From contig NZ_CP015579.1 in assembly GCF_002163585.1 (NCBI RefSeq), forward strand, positions 558,001 through 622,000: a stretch of DNA of 64,000 nt. Direction: 5' to 3'. The notes under the pieces are model-generated. The model was not told the origin of the DNA. It ran no database searches and saw only the letters and a list, made by a program, of their open reading frames with translations. This DNA is from Tatumella citrea (lineage in GTDB: Bacteria > Pseudomonadota > Gammaproteobacteria > Enterobacterales > Enterobacteriaceae). Made by a program: the position numbers and the translations under genes. Below, piece by piece: positions 10,194-19,422 of the stretch (within the stretch, counting starts at the first letter, position 1; the number at the start of each line of letters is the position of its first letter).

Positions 10194-10685
10194 TTATTTC
10201 TTAATAAAAGCTGATTTTCCGTCGTCACCCGGTTGAGCGGTGGCGTACCACGCCATCAGTTCTGCGCAGCTGGTTTCGCCCTCGGCCGGAGCCCACGCGG
10301 CTGAGTCCTGTTCACTGACCGGCTGGTAGGCTCCCTGTTTGACTTCAAAAATAATCCCACCAGGATCGAGAGATAATACCGCATGCCAGACGCCGGCTTC
10401 GGTCTCCAGTACCCGACTCTCTTCCCCAAGAATTGCCCGCCGCAGAACTTTACCCTCATCGTCAAAATGCAGTACCAGGAAGCGGCCACTTAATGGCAGC
10501 AACAACTCGAAGGTATGTGGATGGCGGTGGGGGCGGACATAGGTGCCCGGTTCCATGGCAATCGCCAGTCGCTGCACCGGGTCCGTTAGCTCCGGATGCA
10601 GATTACGGTGGGCGCGTAATCGCGGAGAAGCCGCTGCTGCAGCACTCTGCTGTTGCATATCACTTAAAGTAATTTGTTTCATCAT
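10194..10685 (-). CDS. WbuC family cupin fold metalloprotein
   Basis: Cupin protein of 163 residues. The metal-binding motif RPHRHPHTFELLLPLSGRF (from about residue 52) and the later WHAVLSLDPGGIIFEVKQGAY are typical of the WbuC family, which occurs in sugar or O-antigen contexts. Neither neighbour is in that pathway. It stands alone on the minus strand, convergent with the COG4705 gene, and the decayed kefC fragment lies upstream. Enzymatic activity is unknown. Confidence 0.85.
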   Translation of the reverse strand: MMKQITLSDMQQQSAAAAASPRLRAHRNLHPELTDPVQRLAIAMEPGTYVRPHRHPHTFELLLPLSGRFLVLHFDDEGKVLRRAILGEESRVLETEAGVWHAVLSLDPGGIIFEVKQGAYQPVSEQDSAAWAPAEGETSCAELMAWYATAQPGDDGKSAFIKK

Positions 10686-11320
10686 TGTCGCCTGGCGTTA
10701 GCCGGATAGTTCGTATCCGTCTGTCTGTGGGTAAATTCGCCGCGCCAGAGTAAATCTGCTGGCGCTGCGATGATTATGAGCGTTGCCGTGGCCTGTCACC
10801 AGCAGTTATAACGACATTTTTCTGCGGTATGCCAACCTTCACCGGCCTCTGTCCGGCCAGGTAATCGTACATTAGTCAGATATTACTGGTTATCGATAAT
10901 CAGAGCCCTCACCGGGTTATGGCCATCTTTCAACTGAGTTACGCAGCGGGGAATCAGGTTTCACCTTCGGTCCGGTGACATTTTGCTGGCCTGTAAGTTG
11001 TGAGCTGCACCGATCACCACACGGGAACATTCACGGCCTTATTCTGGCAAGAGGATTGCATAGGATGTTGTTGCCTGACGGGGTTCGGAGCACGGATTTA
11101 ATTAACCCGTGAGGCCGTAACAGGCGCATTCAGCGATAAGAGATAGTAATAACATATATTTTTTCATACTATCGCTACGGGGGATTTCTTCTGAATTAAT
11201 ATGGTAACTGCCAAAAAATATCTTTTTTAACAATCAGATAAATCACTCAGTCGATAAATTATTGCCGGGGTGTTTTCAGAAACCACCGGCTGCACCAGTC
11301 ACTTTTACAGGGGAAATTTT
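10686..11320. other. Intergenic region with a gene remnant
   Basis: About 635 bases between the divergent cupin gene and the DUF969 operon. Bases 10828-10973 are a decayed fragment of a kefC-like gene, annotated separately. The part from 11140 to 11320 is AT-rich and should carry the DUF969 operon promoter. It includes a seven-base inverted repeat GATAGTA...TACTATC at about 11141-11173. No intact gene is seen. Confidence 0.6.
10828..10973 (-). pseudogene. kefC: Decayed kefC C-terminal fragment
   Basis: Read on the minus strand, this stretch encodes pieces that match the C-terminus of the intact KefC at 14394-16244: TQLKDGHNPVRALIIDNQ against [18 protein letters not shown], then, after an in-frame stop, YLTNVRLPG against HLTKVRLHG. 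At the DNA level, 10828-10905 aligns without gaps to 14426-14503 at about 70 percent identity by eye. Frameshifts and stops show that it is not functional. It is a leftover of a duplicated or relocated kef gene. The upstream limit is uncertain. Confidence 0.75.
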
Positions 11321-12043
11321 ATGAATGGTTCGGAGTTGTTGCCACTGATCGGTATACCGATAGTGGTTATTGGTTTTGCCATGCGCTTTAATCCGCTGTT
11401 GGTCGTGGTGGTCGCCGGGCTGGCAACCGGCTTACTGACCGGAATGGATTTCGGCATGTTGCTGGAAACTTTTGGCGAAAAATTCGTCAGCAGCCGCTCG
11501 CTGGCGGTATTTATTTTGATCCTTCCGGTGATTGGGCTGCTGGAACATTACGGCCTGAGAGAGCGAGTCCAGTCCTGGGTCGCTCAGATGGCCAGTGCGA
11601 CATCGGCGCGAATCCTGATGATCTATTTTGTCGCCAGAGAAGGTACGGCGGCGCTCGGTTTAATGTCAATCGGCGGCCATGCACAAACGGTCAGGCCTTT
11701 GCTGGCCCCAATGGCCGAAGGCGCCGCGCTGAATAAGTACGGTGAACTTCCTCAGTCTATCCGTGACAAAATCAAAGCCCATGCCGCAGCCTGTGACAAT
11801 ATCGCGGTCTTTTTTGGTGAAGATATCTTTATCGCTTTTGGCGCAGTTTTACTGATTGATGCCTTCCTGAGGGAAAACGGAATAACTGGTGTCGAACCGC
11901 TGCATATCGGCCTGTGGGCTATTCCGACAGCTATCGCGGCATTGATTATCCATATGTCCCGTTTATTGCGACTTGATGCCAGTATTCACCGGGAAGTCAT
12001 GGCCTGGAAAGCCTCCCGGGCTCAAGGGGAGGGTATCGAATGA
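11321..12043 (+). CDS. DUF969 domain integral membrane protein
   Basis: Membrane protein of 240 residues from the DUF969 family, starting at an ATG preceded by AGGGGAAATTTT. It has several hydrophobic helices. Conserved polar stretches include AREGTAALGLMSIGGHAQTVRPLLAPMAEGAA and a DNIAVFFGEDIFIAFG segment that could line a substrate path. DUF969 and DUF979 proteins occur as adjacent pairs and are thought to be two halves of a permease. In some bacteria the pair neighbours a pyrrolidone-carboxyl peptidase gene. The stop overlaps the next start (ATGA). Confidence 0.85.
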   Translation: MNGSELLPLIGIPIVVIGFAMRFNPLLVVVVAGLATGLLTGMDFGMLLETFGEKFVSSRSLAVFILILPVIGLLEHYGLRERVQSWVAQMASATSARILMIYFVAREGTAALGLMSIGGHAQTVRPLLAPMAEGAALNKYGELPQSIRDKIKAHAAACDNIAVFFGEDIFIAFGAVLLIDAFLRENGITGVEPLHIGLWAIPTAIAALIIHMSRLLRLDASIHREVMAWKASRAQGEGIE

Positions 12044-13026
12044 CAACCTTGATTACCATGAACCGTGTGTATTATCTGATTGGTTTTATCGTGATGTTAC
12101 TGGTAATGATGACATTGCGTGATCGGGGTAACCCTAAACGCTTTACTACTGCACTGTTTTGGTTCCTGTTCGGTGGTATTTTTCTGTTCGGCGATCTGAT
12201 GATACAGGAATTAGGTCGCTCGCTGGCGTATCGCATCATTGGTGGCGCGGTTATTGTCATCGCGCTGCTTGCCGGATTTGGCCTGGTGGGTAAAGGGCAT
12301 TATAAAACGTCTGATGAAGCTGAACGTATTGCCTCTTCAGAGCGACTGAAAAACTGGCTTTTCTTACCAGCACTGCTGATTCCTGTGGTTACGGTGCTCG
12401 GTACCCTGTTTCTGAAGGGCATCTCCATCGGAGGGGTGTATCTGATTGACCAGCAACAACTCACACTGGCTGCATTATGCGTTGCCTGCCTGGTGGCTAT
12501 TTTAACTGGCTGGTGGCTTACCCGTGGCACCCCGCTTGAAGCTGTCCGGCAATCGCGACGCCTGATTGATACCATTGGCTGGGCGGTGATCCTGCCACAG
12601 ATGCTGGCGATGCTGGGTGGGGTCTTTGTGGCAGCCAATACGGGACATTCGGTGCAAAAGATAGTGAGTCTGTTTGTAAACCCGGATAACCGCTTTATGT
12701 TGGTGGTGATTTATTGTGTCGGTATGGCCATCTTCACCATGATTATGGGTAATGCCTTTGCGGCTTTCCCTGTGTTGGGAGCGGGAATCGCCCTGCCTTT
12801 TTTAATCAATATCCAACATGCAAATCCGGCGCCGCTGCTGACCATCGGGATGTATGCCGGCTATTGCGGAACACTGATGACGCCGATGGCGGCGAATTAC
12901 AACATTGTTCCCGCTGCACTGCTGGAACTGAAAGATAAATATCAGGTGATCAAAATCCAGATCCCTACGGCAATCACTCTGCTGGTGGTTAATGTTTTCC
13001 TCATGTATTTTCTCGTGTTTCGATAA
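12040..13026 (+). CDS. DUF979 domain integral membrane protein
   Basis: Membrane protein of 328 residues, partner of the DUF969 protein and overlapping it by four bases. About nine hydrophobic segments are visible. The most conserved part is the C-terminal MIMGNAFAAFPVLGAGIALP and GMYAGYCGTLMTPMAANYN region, which looks like a re-entrant, substrate-binding element of ion-coupled transporters. A second in-frame ATG lies six codons in. The transport substrate is unproven. Confidence 0.85.
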   Translation: MTTLITMNRVYYLIGFIVMLLVMMTLRDRGNPKRFTTALFWFLFGGIFLFGDLMIQELGRSLAYRIIGGAVIVIALLAGFGLVGKGHYKTSDEAERIASSERLKNWLFLPALLIPVVTVLGTLFLKGISIGGVYLIDQQQLTLAALCVACLVAILTGWWLTRGTPLEAVRQSRRLIDTIGWAVILPQMLAMLGGVFVAANTGHSVQKIVSLFVNPDNRFMLVVIYCVGMAIFTMIMGNAFAAFPVLGAGIALPFLINIQHANPAPLLTIGMYAGYCGTLMTPMAANYNIVPAALLELKDKYQVIKIQIPTAITLLVVNVFLMYFLVFR

Positions 13027-13051
13027 TGCGACAACAGATTAAGGAGTGGGT

Positions 13052-14047
13052 ATGAAGTTAACTCAGCAACAGGCGGAAGCCTTTGCACGGATGCCATTGC
13101 AGTATCTGCGTCAGCAATATCCAAACCACATTATGCATTTACTGAACGGGGATGCTGATGTTTTGTCTCCGCGGGAATTGCATCCTGTTTTCTATGGCTG
13201 TTATGACTGGCACTCTGCGGTTCATGGTTACTGGCTTTTGCTTCGTTGTCTCAGCCTTTATCCGGAGCTTACCTGCCGGCCGGAGATCATCACACTTTTT
13301 GATGAGCACTTCACGCCGGACAATATTGCACAGGAACTGGCTTACTTTAATGCACCCTCCCGTGCGTCGTTTGAACGACCGTACGGATACGGATGGTTAC
13401 TGGCGCTGGCGCAGGAACTTAAAAATTCGTCTCTGCCTCAGGCTACTGAGTGGTCCCGGTGTCTGGAGCCATTGACCTGGGATATCAGAGAACGGCTGAT
13501 GGATTACCTGAGTAAATTAACCTACCCGATTCGGGTGGGAACTCATTTTAATACCGCCTTCGCTCTGGTATTGGGCCTGGATTATGCCCGGTCACTGCAG
13601 GACCAGACTCTCGAGACAGTGATTCTGAATGCTGCAAAGAGCTATTATCTTGCGGATGTTGACTACCCGGCAAATTATGAACCTGCAGGGGATGAATTTA
13701 TTTCCGGAGGGCTGGTTGAAGCGTTGTTAATGAGTAAAGTGGCCTCAGATTTTGCTGGCTGGTTTGATAATTTCTTACCGGATTTAGGAGCTGCCTCTAC
13801 ACTGATGAACCCGGCGGTGGTTAGTGATCGTATTGACCCTAAAATTGCTCATCTTGACGGATTAAACCTTAGCCGCGCATGGTGCATGAAACATATTTCT
13901 CATGCCTTAGCCGACAATCATCCCGCACAAACTGAGTTAAAGGACGCCATTTCGCGACATCTTAAAGCCAGTGTGGGTCATGTCGTCGAAAGCCATTATA
14001 GTGGCGGTCACTGGTTAGCCAGTTTTGCCTTGCTGGCACTGGAGTAA
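13052..14047 (+). CDS. DUF2891 family protein
   Basis: Soluble-looking protein of 331 residues in the DUF2891 family. I chose the ATG five bases after AAGGAG rather than the GTG two codons earlier. Features include HPVFYGCYDWHSAVHGYWLL near residue 45, GTHFNTAFAL mid-protein, and ESHYSGGHWLASFALLALE at the end. The many His, Trp and Tyr residues and all-helical character suggest an alpha/alpha-toroid enzyme, as in some glycosidases or lyases. No activity is known to me. It follows the DUF969/DUF979 pair by 25 bases and presumably acts on what they transport. Confidence 0.82.
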   Translation: MKLTQQQAEAFARMPLQYLRQQYPNHIMHLLNGDADVLSPRELHPVFYGCYDWHSAVHGYWLLLRCLSLYPELTCRPEIITLFDEHFTPDNIAQELAYFNAPSRASFERPYGYGWLLALAQELKNSSLPQATEWSRCLEPLTWDIRERLMDYLSKLTYPIRVGTHFNTAFALVLGLDYARSLQDQTLETVILNAAKSYYLADVDYPANYEPAGDEFISGGLVEALLMSKVASDFAGWFDNFLPDLGAASTLMNPAVVSDRIDPKIAHLDGLNLSRAWCMKHISHALADNHPAQTELKDAISRHLKASVGHVVESHYSGGHWLASFALLALE

Positions 14048-14215
14048 CGTACTGATCCGCAGGGTGTTTGTTATTATGGCAGGCCATGAGATTTGCTGAA
14101 AAGGGTAGGGGAGTAGCTCTGGCAGGCAGGATGTCGGATGGCTGGTTTTATCCCGGACTGATGTTTAGTGTTTTTCCTCACAGAACGTCAAAGCAGGACA
14201 TCAGAAGACGGCTTT

Positions 14216-14250
14216 CCGGCACAGCCTGAACAATGCTCAGGCTGTGCCGG
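14216..14250. repeat. Perfect 14-base inverted repeat
   Basis: CCGGCACAGCCTGA (14216-14229) and its exact reverse complement (14237-14250) flank a seven-base loop. Transcribed in either direction it would form a very stable hairpin. It could serve as a transcript end or RNA-stability element between two convergent genes, but there is no T run. Confidence 0.7.
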
Positions 14251-14362
14251 GCAAAGGGCTTATCTCTCTGGTACTCATTCTGGCAAGGGTTACCCCACTG
14301 TGGTATTCCAGAGTGGGGGCTCCTGTATCTTAGACGGCTTTACGTCATTCGCCTGATAACAC

Positions 14363-14382
14363 GGTCGGTTGGAAAACCGACC
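14363..14382. terminator. Hairpin after kefC
   Basis: GGTCGGTT and AACCGACC pair perfectly around a GGAA loop, 12 bases past the kefC stop. It is a plausible terminator for the minus-strand kefFC transcript but lacks a T tract. Confidence 0.45.
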
Positions 14383-14393
14383 TGTAGCTGCTG

Positions 14394-16244
14394 CTAGCTG
14401 TTGTCTGTTTGTTTACCAGTCTCGTTATGCAAGCCTTCGTCGGTCCCTTTCCAGCCATGCAGACGTACCTTCGTCAGATGCTGCTGATCATCGATAATCA
14501 GAGAGCTGACCAGGTTGTGACCATTTTTTATCATGCTGGCGCGGGTATCGAAATCTGTTTCCCCTTCAGCCAGTTGCAGCATCATCTCACTGTTATAACG
14601 GCGGAAGATATCGGTCATCTCTTTGGCTTCATACGGGCCGATACCCAACTCCGTCAATGCTCTGCGACTGATATTCAGAGCGCTTTCGAAAACTTCACGT
14701 TCAGGAAACTCAATACCGGCTTTATGCAGCGCAATAAAATGTTCAACATCGCGGGCACGGGCCAGCTGTTTCAGGTTCGGGAAGCTCTCTCTGGCCATTT
14801 CGGTGAGTGCCAGACTGTTTTGCGGATCATCTATCGCATTGATTAACAGTTTTGCACTGCCAGCACCGGCCGCTTCCAGCAGATCCTCACGGGTGGCATC
14901 ACCATAGTAGACCCGCATCCCCAGTTTTCGCAGAGTTTCAATATGGTCCGGGTCATGATCAAGTACCACCACATCGATTTTAGCTGCCAGCAACATACGA
15001 CCAGCAATCTGACCAAAACGACCGAAACCGGCGATGATCACCGCCGGATTCTCGTTTTCAATCGTATCAGCAGGCAAATCGTTACCCTGACCACTTTTCT
15101 CTGTACGGGATACCAGCACCAGCAGCAGAGGAGTGACAGCCATAGACAAAGCAGCCGCCAGGATCAATGCTTTAGACCAGCTATCGTCCAGTACCCGGGC
15201 ACTGTGGGCGGCCCCAAAAACTACAAAAGCAAATTCACTGCCTTGCCCCAGCAGCACCACATACCAGCGTCGTTGTAACCGGGAAATGCGGGTGATTTTT
15301 GCCACAATCCACAGGGAAACCATCTTAAATACCAGAAAGCCAACCAGCAGGATGATAATGCGCAAAGGATCGTGGATCAGGGTACCAAAGTCGATCGACA
15401 TTCCCACGCCGATAAAGAACAGACCCAGTAATAAGCCTTTAAAAGGTTGTATATCGCTTTCCAGCGCATGGCGATATTCAGAACTGGCCAGTAATACCCC
15501 GGCGAGAAACGCGCCCATCGCCATCGACAACCCGGCGTGCTCCAGCAGGATGCCAAAGCCGAAAACTAAGAACAGGGCGATGGCACTGAACACTTCCCGT
15601 AGCCCGGAACGGGCGACAAAACGCAACAACGGACGAGTAACGTAACGGCCCAGCAACACGACGATCACCAGAGTAATAATCACCTTGATGGTGGAAATCA
15701 GCACCGAATGCAGATCCATAGCACCGCCGCCTCCGGCCAGTAGCGGGATCATGGCGACTAACGGAATCGCGGCAATGTCCTGGAACAGCAATACTGAAAA
15801 TGAGGAACGGCCAACCGGAGAGATTGTCAGGTTACGCTCCGCCATCGCCGCCATGGCAATAGCGGTTGAGGAGAGCGCCAGTGTCAGCCCGACCAGAATG
15901 GCAACCGGCCAGTCCAGCCCCAGCAGGTGACAGAGCACCGCCAGGAATCCCCCACAAATTACCATTTGCAGACTGCCGCTACCGAACACCTGGCGACGGA
16001 TACTCCACAACCGTTTCGGGTCCATCTCCAGCCCGATAATAAACAGCATCAGCACCACGCCGATTTCAGCGAAATTGAGGATGCTTTCTACATCGGAGAC
16101 CAGCCGCAAACCCCAGGGGCCGATAATACAGCCGGCAATCAGATAGCCCAGCACCGACCCCAGGCCGAGCCGCACAGCTATTGGCACAATCAGTGCCGCT
16201 GACCCCAGATAAATCAGGACTTCCAGCATATTCTGACTATCCAT
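14394..16244 (-). CDS. kefC: Glutathione-regulated potassium-efflux protein KefC
   Basis: K+/H+ antiporter of 616 residues (E. coli KefC has 620). The N-terminus ([40 protein letters not shown]) is nearly identical to E. coli KefC. The membrane CPA2 exchanger domain covers about residues 1-380, and a KTN/RCK Rossmann domain begins at [17 protein letters not shown]. It protects against electrophiles when glutathione adducts replace glutathione on the KTN domain. The start overlaps kefF by 8 bases as in E. coli. I see no folA or other usual E. coli neighbour here. Confidence 0.95.
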   Translation of the reverse strand: MDSQNMLEVLIYLGSAALIVPIAVRLGLGSVLGYLIAGCIIGPWGLRLVSDVESILNFAEIGVVLMLFIIGLEMDPKRLWSIRRQVFGSGSLQMVICGGFLAVLCHLLGLDWPVAILVGLTLALSSTAIAMAAMAERNLTISPVGRSSFSVLLFQDIAAIPLVAMIPLLAGGGGAMDLHSVLISTIKVIITLVIVVLLGRYVTRPLLRFVARSGLREVFSAIALFLVFGFGILLEHAGLSMAMGAFLAGVLLASSEYRHALESDIQPFKGLLLGLFFIGVGMSIDFGTLIHDPLRIIILLVGFLVFKMVSLWIVAKITRISRLQRRWYVVLLGQGSEFAFVVFGAAHSARVLDDSWSKALILAAALSMAVTPLLLVLVSRTEKSGQGNDLPADTIENENPAVIIAGFGRFGQIAGRMLLAAKIDVVVLDHDPDHIETLRKLGMRVYYGDATREDLLEAAGAGSAKLLINAIDDPQNSLALTEMARESFPNLKQLARARDVEHFIALHKAGIEFPEREVFESALNISRRALTELGIGPYEAKEMTDIFRRYNSEMMLQLAEGETDFDTRASMIKNGHNLVSSLIIDDQQHLTKVRLHGWKGTDEGLHNETGKQTDNS

Positions 16245-16767
16245 GATATTGCTCCTTCCACGCTTCCAGACGATTCCGGTACTGCGTCGCCTGTTGTTTC
16301 AAATCGTTATCACCACTGACAAAAGCATTATGCATGGTAAACGGAGGCAACCATTTCATGCCGCAATACAGGGCGGTGGCTTGTATCGGTTGTGCCAGTA
16401 CCTCAAAACCGGGATGGTCTCCGAGGCTAAAATGGTTGAGATTTCCGCCGGTAGTTACTGCCCACATCAGCGATTTTCCCTGCAACTGATGGCCGTTATG
16501 GCCGTAAGCCCAGCCATGAGTCAGCACTTTATCCAGCCAGAGTTTCAGCAAAGGTGGCATGCTGTACCACTGCATCGGGTGTTGTAAAATAACCAGACTG
16601 GCTTCGGACAGCAGCTGTTGTTCGCGGGCAATATCAATCGCGAAATCCGGGTAGTGATCGTACAGTGAATGAATCTTTACGTAGGGCAGATCTCTGACCT
16701 GATCCAGCATAAAGCGGTTAGCGTGCGAGTAATTCGGATAAGGATGCGCATAGATAATCAGAATCAC
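16237..16767 (-). CDS. kefF: KefC ancillary NAD(P)H oxidoreductase KefF
   Basis: Flavodoxin-fold quinone reductase that activates KefC. I place the start at a GTG, giving 176 residues, exactly the E. coli KefF length. It begins [20 protein letters not shown] and has a GGGGA ribosome site five bases upstream. An ATG four codons earlier (16779) would leave that site inside the gene. Motifs include [20 protein letters not shown] and AVTTGG of the FMN pocket. Coupled to kefC by an 8-base overlap. Confidence 0.93.
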   Translation of the reverse strand: MILIIYAHPYPNYSHANRFMLDQVRDLPYVKIHSLYDHYPDFAIDIAREQQLLSEASLVILQHPMQWYSMPPLLKLWLDKVLTHGWAYGHNGHQLQGKSLMWAVTTGGNLNHFSLGDHPGFEVLAQPIQATALYCGMKWLPPFTMHNAFVSGDNDLKQQATQYRNRLEAWKEQYHG

Positions 16768-17365
16768 AAAAATCCCCATTGGAAAAAGGTATCAAAAAAG
16801 AAAACCATTAAGCTTTACTACAATATAGCCAGATTTCACTGCATTAGTGACTAAAATCCCTGGCAACCGGAAGATAGTCGCTGGTCTGAGTTATTCTCCG
16901 CTAAACGGGCAGAAAATCAGAGACCAGACTATCCCCAACAGTATTGATATCATGCGGTCACACGGTTTGGTTGCGGTGTTGAATGGCCATAAAACAGTAC
17001 CCGGATAATAAATTATCGCCGGTTCGGTTATTAATTTCGGATGTGACAATAACCAGTGGAATTTACGGACTGCTCCGGACGGGGGGATAATCTAATTAAC
17101 GCTATTTTCTTTCTGTCACATTACTAAGCCATCACGGCAACATTCACTGGCAGGATATAAACACTAATAACAGAACGGATATATTTCATGGCAAACAGAG
17201 ATTTTTATCCAAAATAGCCGGGGTGCGGGACATAAAAGGTCATCCTCTCTGTAAATTTATGTAAATTACGCGAAGATATTAAGAATTCGCCAATTTGCTA
17301 TTCATTTTTCTTAGTTATTTACGGTATAAATTTCTTATTCCCTTTTGTTCCCGAGAAACCTGCCG
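16768..17365. other. Intergenic region upstream of kefFC and nlpC
   Basis: About 600 AT-rich bases between the divergent kefF and nlpC genes, holding both promoters. A bulged inverted repeat lies at 16873-16933 (GATAGTC...TGGTCT against AGACCAGACTATC). The 17210-17340 part is very AT-rich and likely holds the nlpC promoter. No gene or mobile element is recognised. Confidence 0.5.
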
Positions 17366-17911
17366 ATGATCAATTCTGCGCCCGCTAAAATTATCGCCTG
17401 TCTGCTGTTTTGTGTTCTGGCAGGTTGTTCATCGAAACCCAGGCAAACTGTCACTGTAGCGGCCGATACCGAAAATGCTCAGCAATCGGATCTCATCTCT
17501 GTGATTGCCGCGTTGCATGACCAGATGCATTCATGGCAGGGCACTAAATATCAGTGGGGCGGAACACAACTGACCGGTGTAGATTGTTCCGGCTTTGTCT
17601 GGCGAACCCTGAAAGACCGTTTTAATATCCCGATGGAACGCGTGACCACCAAAGAATTAATCAATATGGGGAAACCTGTGGCCCAGGCCAATTTATTGCC
17701 GGGCGATCTGGTGTTCTTCCGGATTAAAAATGAATTACATGTTGGCTTCTATGATACCGACCGGCATTTCCTTCATGCCTCGGTCAGCCGCGGCGTTGTT
17801 CGTTCCTCACTGAATAATCCGTACTGGAAATCAGTCTATCTGGAAGCCCGGCGCCTGCCTCGTGAATACAACTCACAAATCAGTTTCAATTACGGGAATA
17901 AAGTGGGCTGA
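17366..17911 (+). CDS. nlpC: NlpC/P60 family lipoprotein
   Basis: Putative cell-wall cysteine peptidase of 181 residues, close to E. coli NlpC. A lipoprotein signal ends in LAGC with Cys21 as the lipidation site. The catalytic Cys is in GVDCSGF, the catalytic His in LHVGFYD, and the third polar residue in FLHASVSRGVVRSSL. NlpC/P60 enzymes cut peptidoglycan stem peptides in the periplasm. The start was set at ATG because it gives a normal short lipoprotein signal. A TTG seven codons upstream is in frame. Single-gene unit, convergent with hutF. Confidence 0.93.
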   Translation: MINSAPAKIIACLLFCVLAGCSSKPRQTVTVAADTENAQQSDLISVIAALHDQMHSWQGTKYQWGGTQLTGVDCSGFVWRTLKDRFNIPMERVTTKELINMGKPVAQANLLPGDLVFFRIKNELHVGFYDTDRHFLHASVSRGVVRSSLNNPYWKSVYLEARRLPREYNSQISFNYGNKVG

Positions 17912-17915
17912 TATT

Positions 17916-17944
17916 GCCACCGGCAGGAAATACCGGCCGGTGGC
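17916..17944. terminator. Bidirectional hairpin between nlpC and hutF
   Basis: GCCACCGGC (17916-17924) pairs perfectly with GCCGGTGGC (17936-17944) around an 11-base loop. It lies between two convergent genes, five bases after the nlpC stop. There is no strong T run on either side. Confidence 0.5.
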
Positions 17945-17960
17945 GGAATATTGTCAGCCA

Positions 17961-19322
17961 TTAACCGGCCAGTTGTTGCATGACCCGGATAAATTCCTGT
18001 CTCAGTAATTCATCATCCTGATGACGACCATCCTGAATCACCCAGCGTCCACCGGTCATCACATGCCGCACAGGATTCGCCGTACAGGCGAAGATCCAGC
18101 GATTCAGCAACATGTTGTCATCCGCGGTGGCAATAAAAGGATCTTCGTGGTTCAGTACCAGTAAGTCGGCACGATAACCGGCTTCAATCCGGCCAGTTTG
18201 CTGACCCAGAGCCTGTGATCCGCCCTGTAGCGCACCCTGGTAAAGAACATTACCGATAAAGGGTTGTTGCGGGGTAGTCAGCCGGTTACGCCGCTGGTGC
18301 TGCAGACGTTGCCCATATTCAAACCAGCGCAAATCCTCGCTGACACTGACGCTGATATGGCTGTCTGAACCAATACCCCATATACCGCCCCGTGCAATAT
18401 ATCTCTGACCCGGGAAAATGCCGTCTCCCAGATTCGCTTCAGTAGTCAGACACAGTCCGGCTACCGCTCGTGAATCTGCGATAGTATCAGTTTCCTGATC
18501 GGTCAGATGGGTTGCGTGGATTAGGCACCAGTGCTGATCAACCTGAAAATTATTATACAGCCACTCCACCGGACGCTGGCCACTCCAACTCAGGCAGTCA
18601 TCAACCTCTTTTTGTTGCTCAGCAATATGAATATGAACCGGCTGAGGGTGGGAAGTGGCGGCCAGAACTTCCGTGATTTGTTCCGGGGTGACTGCCCGAA
18701 GTGAATGGAAGCAGATCCCGGTACGCTGCATCGGAATTGTGGCTAACTGTTTACTCAGCTTGTCATGGAGTGACAGGTAGCTTTCGGTGTCATGAATAAA
18801 ACGTTTCTGGCCCTGTGACGGGGTCTGGCCGCCGAATCCGGCATAACTGTAGAGAACCGGCAGCAGTGTCAGCCCGATACCGGCCTGGCGGGCTGCTTCG
18901 GAAATACGCAGTGCCATCTCTTCATGGCGTGGATAGCGGCTACCCTGAGGATCGTGGTGCAGATAATGGAACTCGGCCACAGAGGTATAGCCCGCTTTAA
19001 GCATTTCGGTATACAAATAACGGGCAATAATTTCGGTCTGTTGGGGAGTGATTTTTGCCACCAGGCGATACATTAAATCACGCCAACTCCAGAAACTATC
19101 GGCAGGGTCGGCGGCAACTTCGGTCAGGCCGGCCATAGCACGCTGAAAAGCATGAGAGTGCAGATTTGGCATGCCAGGCACCACGACAGCACCCAACGGG
19201 CTTCCTTCCGGCGGAGAATCCGGGGTGACTGAGGTGATATCCCCCTGGTCGGAAACCGTAATCCGGACATTTTTTGCCCAGCCCTCAGGAAGCAATGCTT
19301 TTTCTGCAAACCAGACAGCCAT
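17961..19322 (-). CDS. hutF: Formimidoylglutamate deiminase HutF
   Basis: Amidohydrolase of 453 residues that converts N-formimino-L-glutamate to N-formyl-L-glutamate and ammonia, the fourth step of the five-step hut route. The metal site begins with PGMPNLHSHAFQRAM (His-x-His). Further conserved parts are GICFHSLRAVTPEQI, HIHIAEQQKEV and GSDSHISVS, with the last metal Asp. Its presence fits the deformylase-type HutG at the other end of the cluster. It is divergent from hutC, with a HutC-type operator between them. Confidence 0.95.
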   Translation of the reverse strand: MAVWFAEKALLPEGWAKNVRITVSDQGDITSVTPDSPPEGSPLGAVVVPGMPNLHSHAFQRAMAGLTEVAADPADSFWSWRDLMYRLVAKITPQQTEIIARYLYTEMLKAGYTSVAEFHYLHHDPQGSRYPRHEEMALRISEAARQAGIGLTLLPVLYSYAGFGGQTPSQGQKRFIHDTESYLSLHDKLSKQLATIPMQRTGICFHSLRAVTPEQITEVLAATSHPQPVHIHIAEQQKEVDDCLSWSGQRPVEWLYNNFQVDQHWCLIHATHLTDQETDTIADSRAVAGLCLTTEANLGDGIFPGQRYIARGGIWGIGSDSHISVSVSEDLRWFEYGQRLQHQRRNRLTTPQQPFIGNVLYQGALQGGSQALGQQTGRIEAGYRADLLVLNHEDPFIATADDNMLLNRWIFACTANPVRHVMTGGRWVIQDGRHQDDELLRQEFIRVMQQLAG

Positions 19323-19343
19323 CTTTTATCTCTCCGGGGTTAT

Positions 19344-19355
19344 TTGTATATACAT
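19344..19355. promoter_or_regulatory. HutC operator between hutF and hutC
   Basis: TTGTATATACAT is the exact reverse complement of the site at 26050-26061 before hutU and resembles the TGTA-TACA operator known for HutC repressors. A second, imperfect copy within GTACGTATATATACATC follows immediately (19356-19372). The position between divergent hutF and hutC implies repression of both, including autoregulation of hutC. Confidence 0.75.
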
Positions 19356-19422
19356 GTACGTATATATACATCTAAATAGGCATGGAGTAAACTGCGTTTG
19401 TTATTACATTGAGGATTGATAA

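Larger units (their letters stand above)
14048..14393. other. Intergenic region with three hairpins
   Basis: About 345 bases between the convergent DUF2891 and kefC genes. No gene is seen. Three inverted repeats occupy 14216-14250, 14293-14318 and 14363-14382. None is followed by a clear T run. Confidence 0.6.

Noticed and set aside
10889..10904. GTTATCGATAATC-like palindrome resembling a gluconate operator
   Set aside because: It is inside the decayed kefC fragment and matches the kefC coding sequence at 14490-14502, so the likeness is coincidental.
14409..16202. Several open frames on the plus strand opposite kefC
   Set aside because: They are antisense to a strongly conserved gene, lack ribosome sites and have no family-like sequence.
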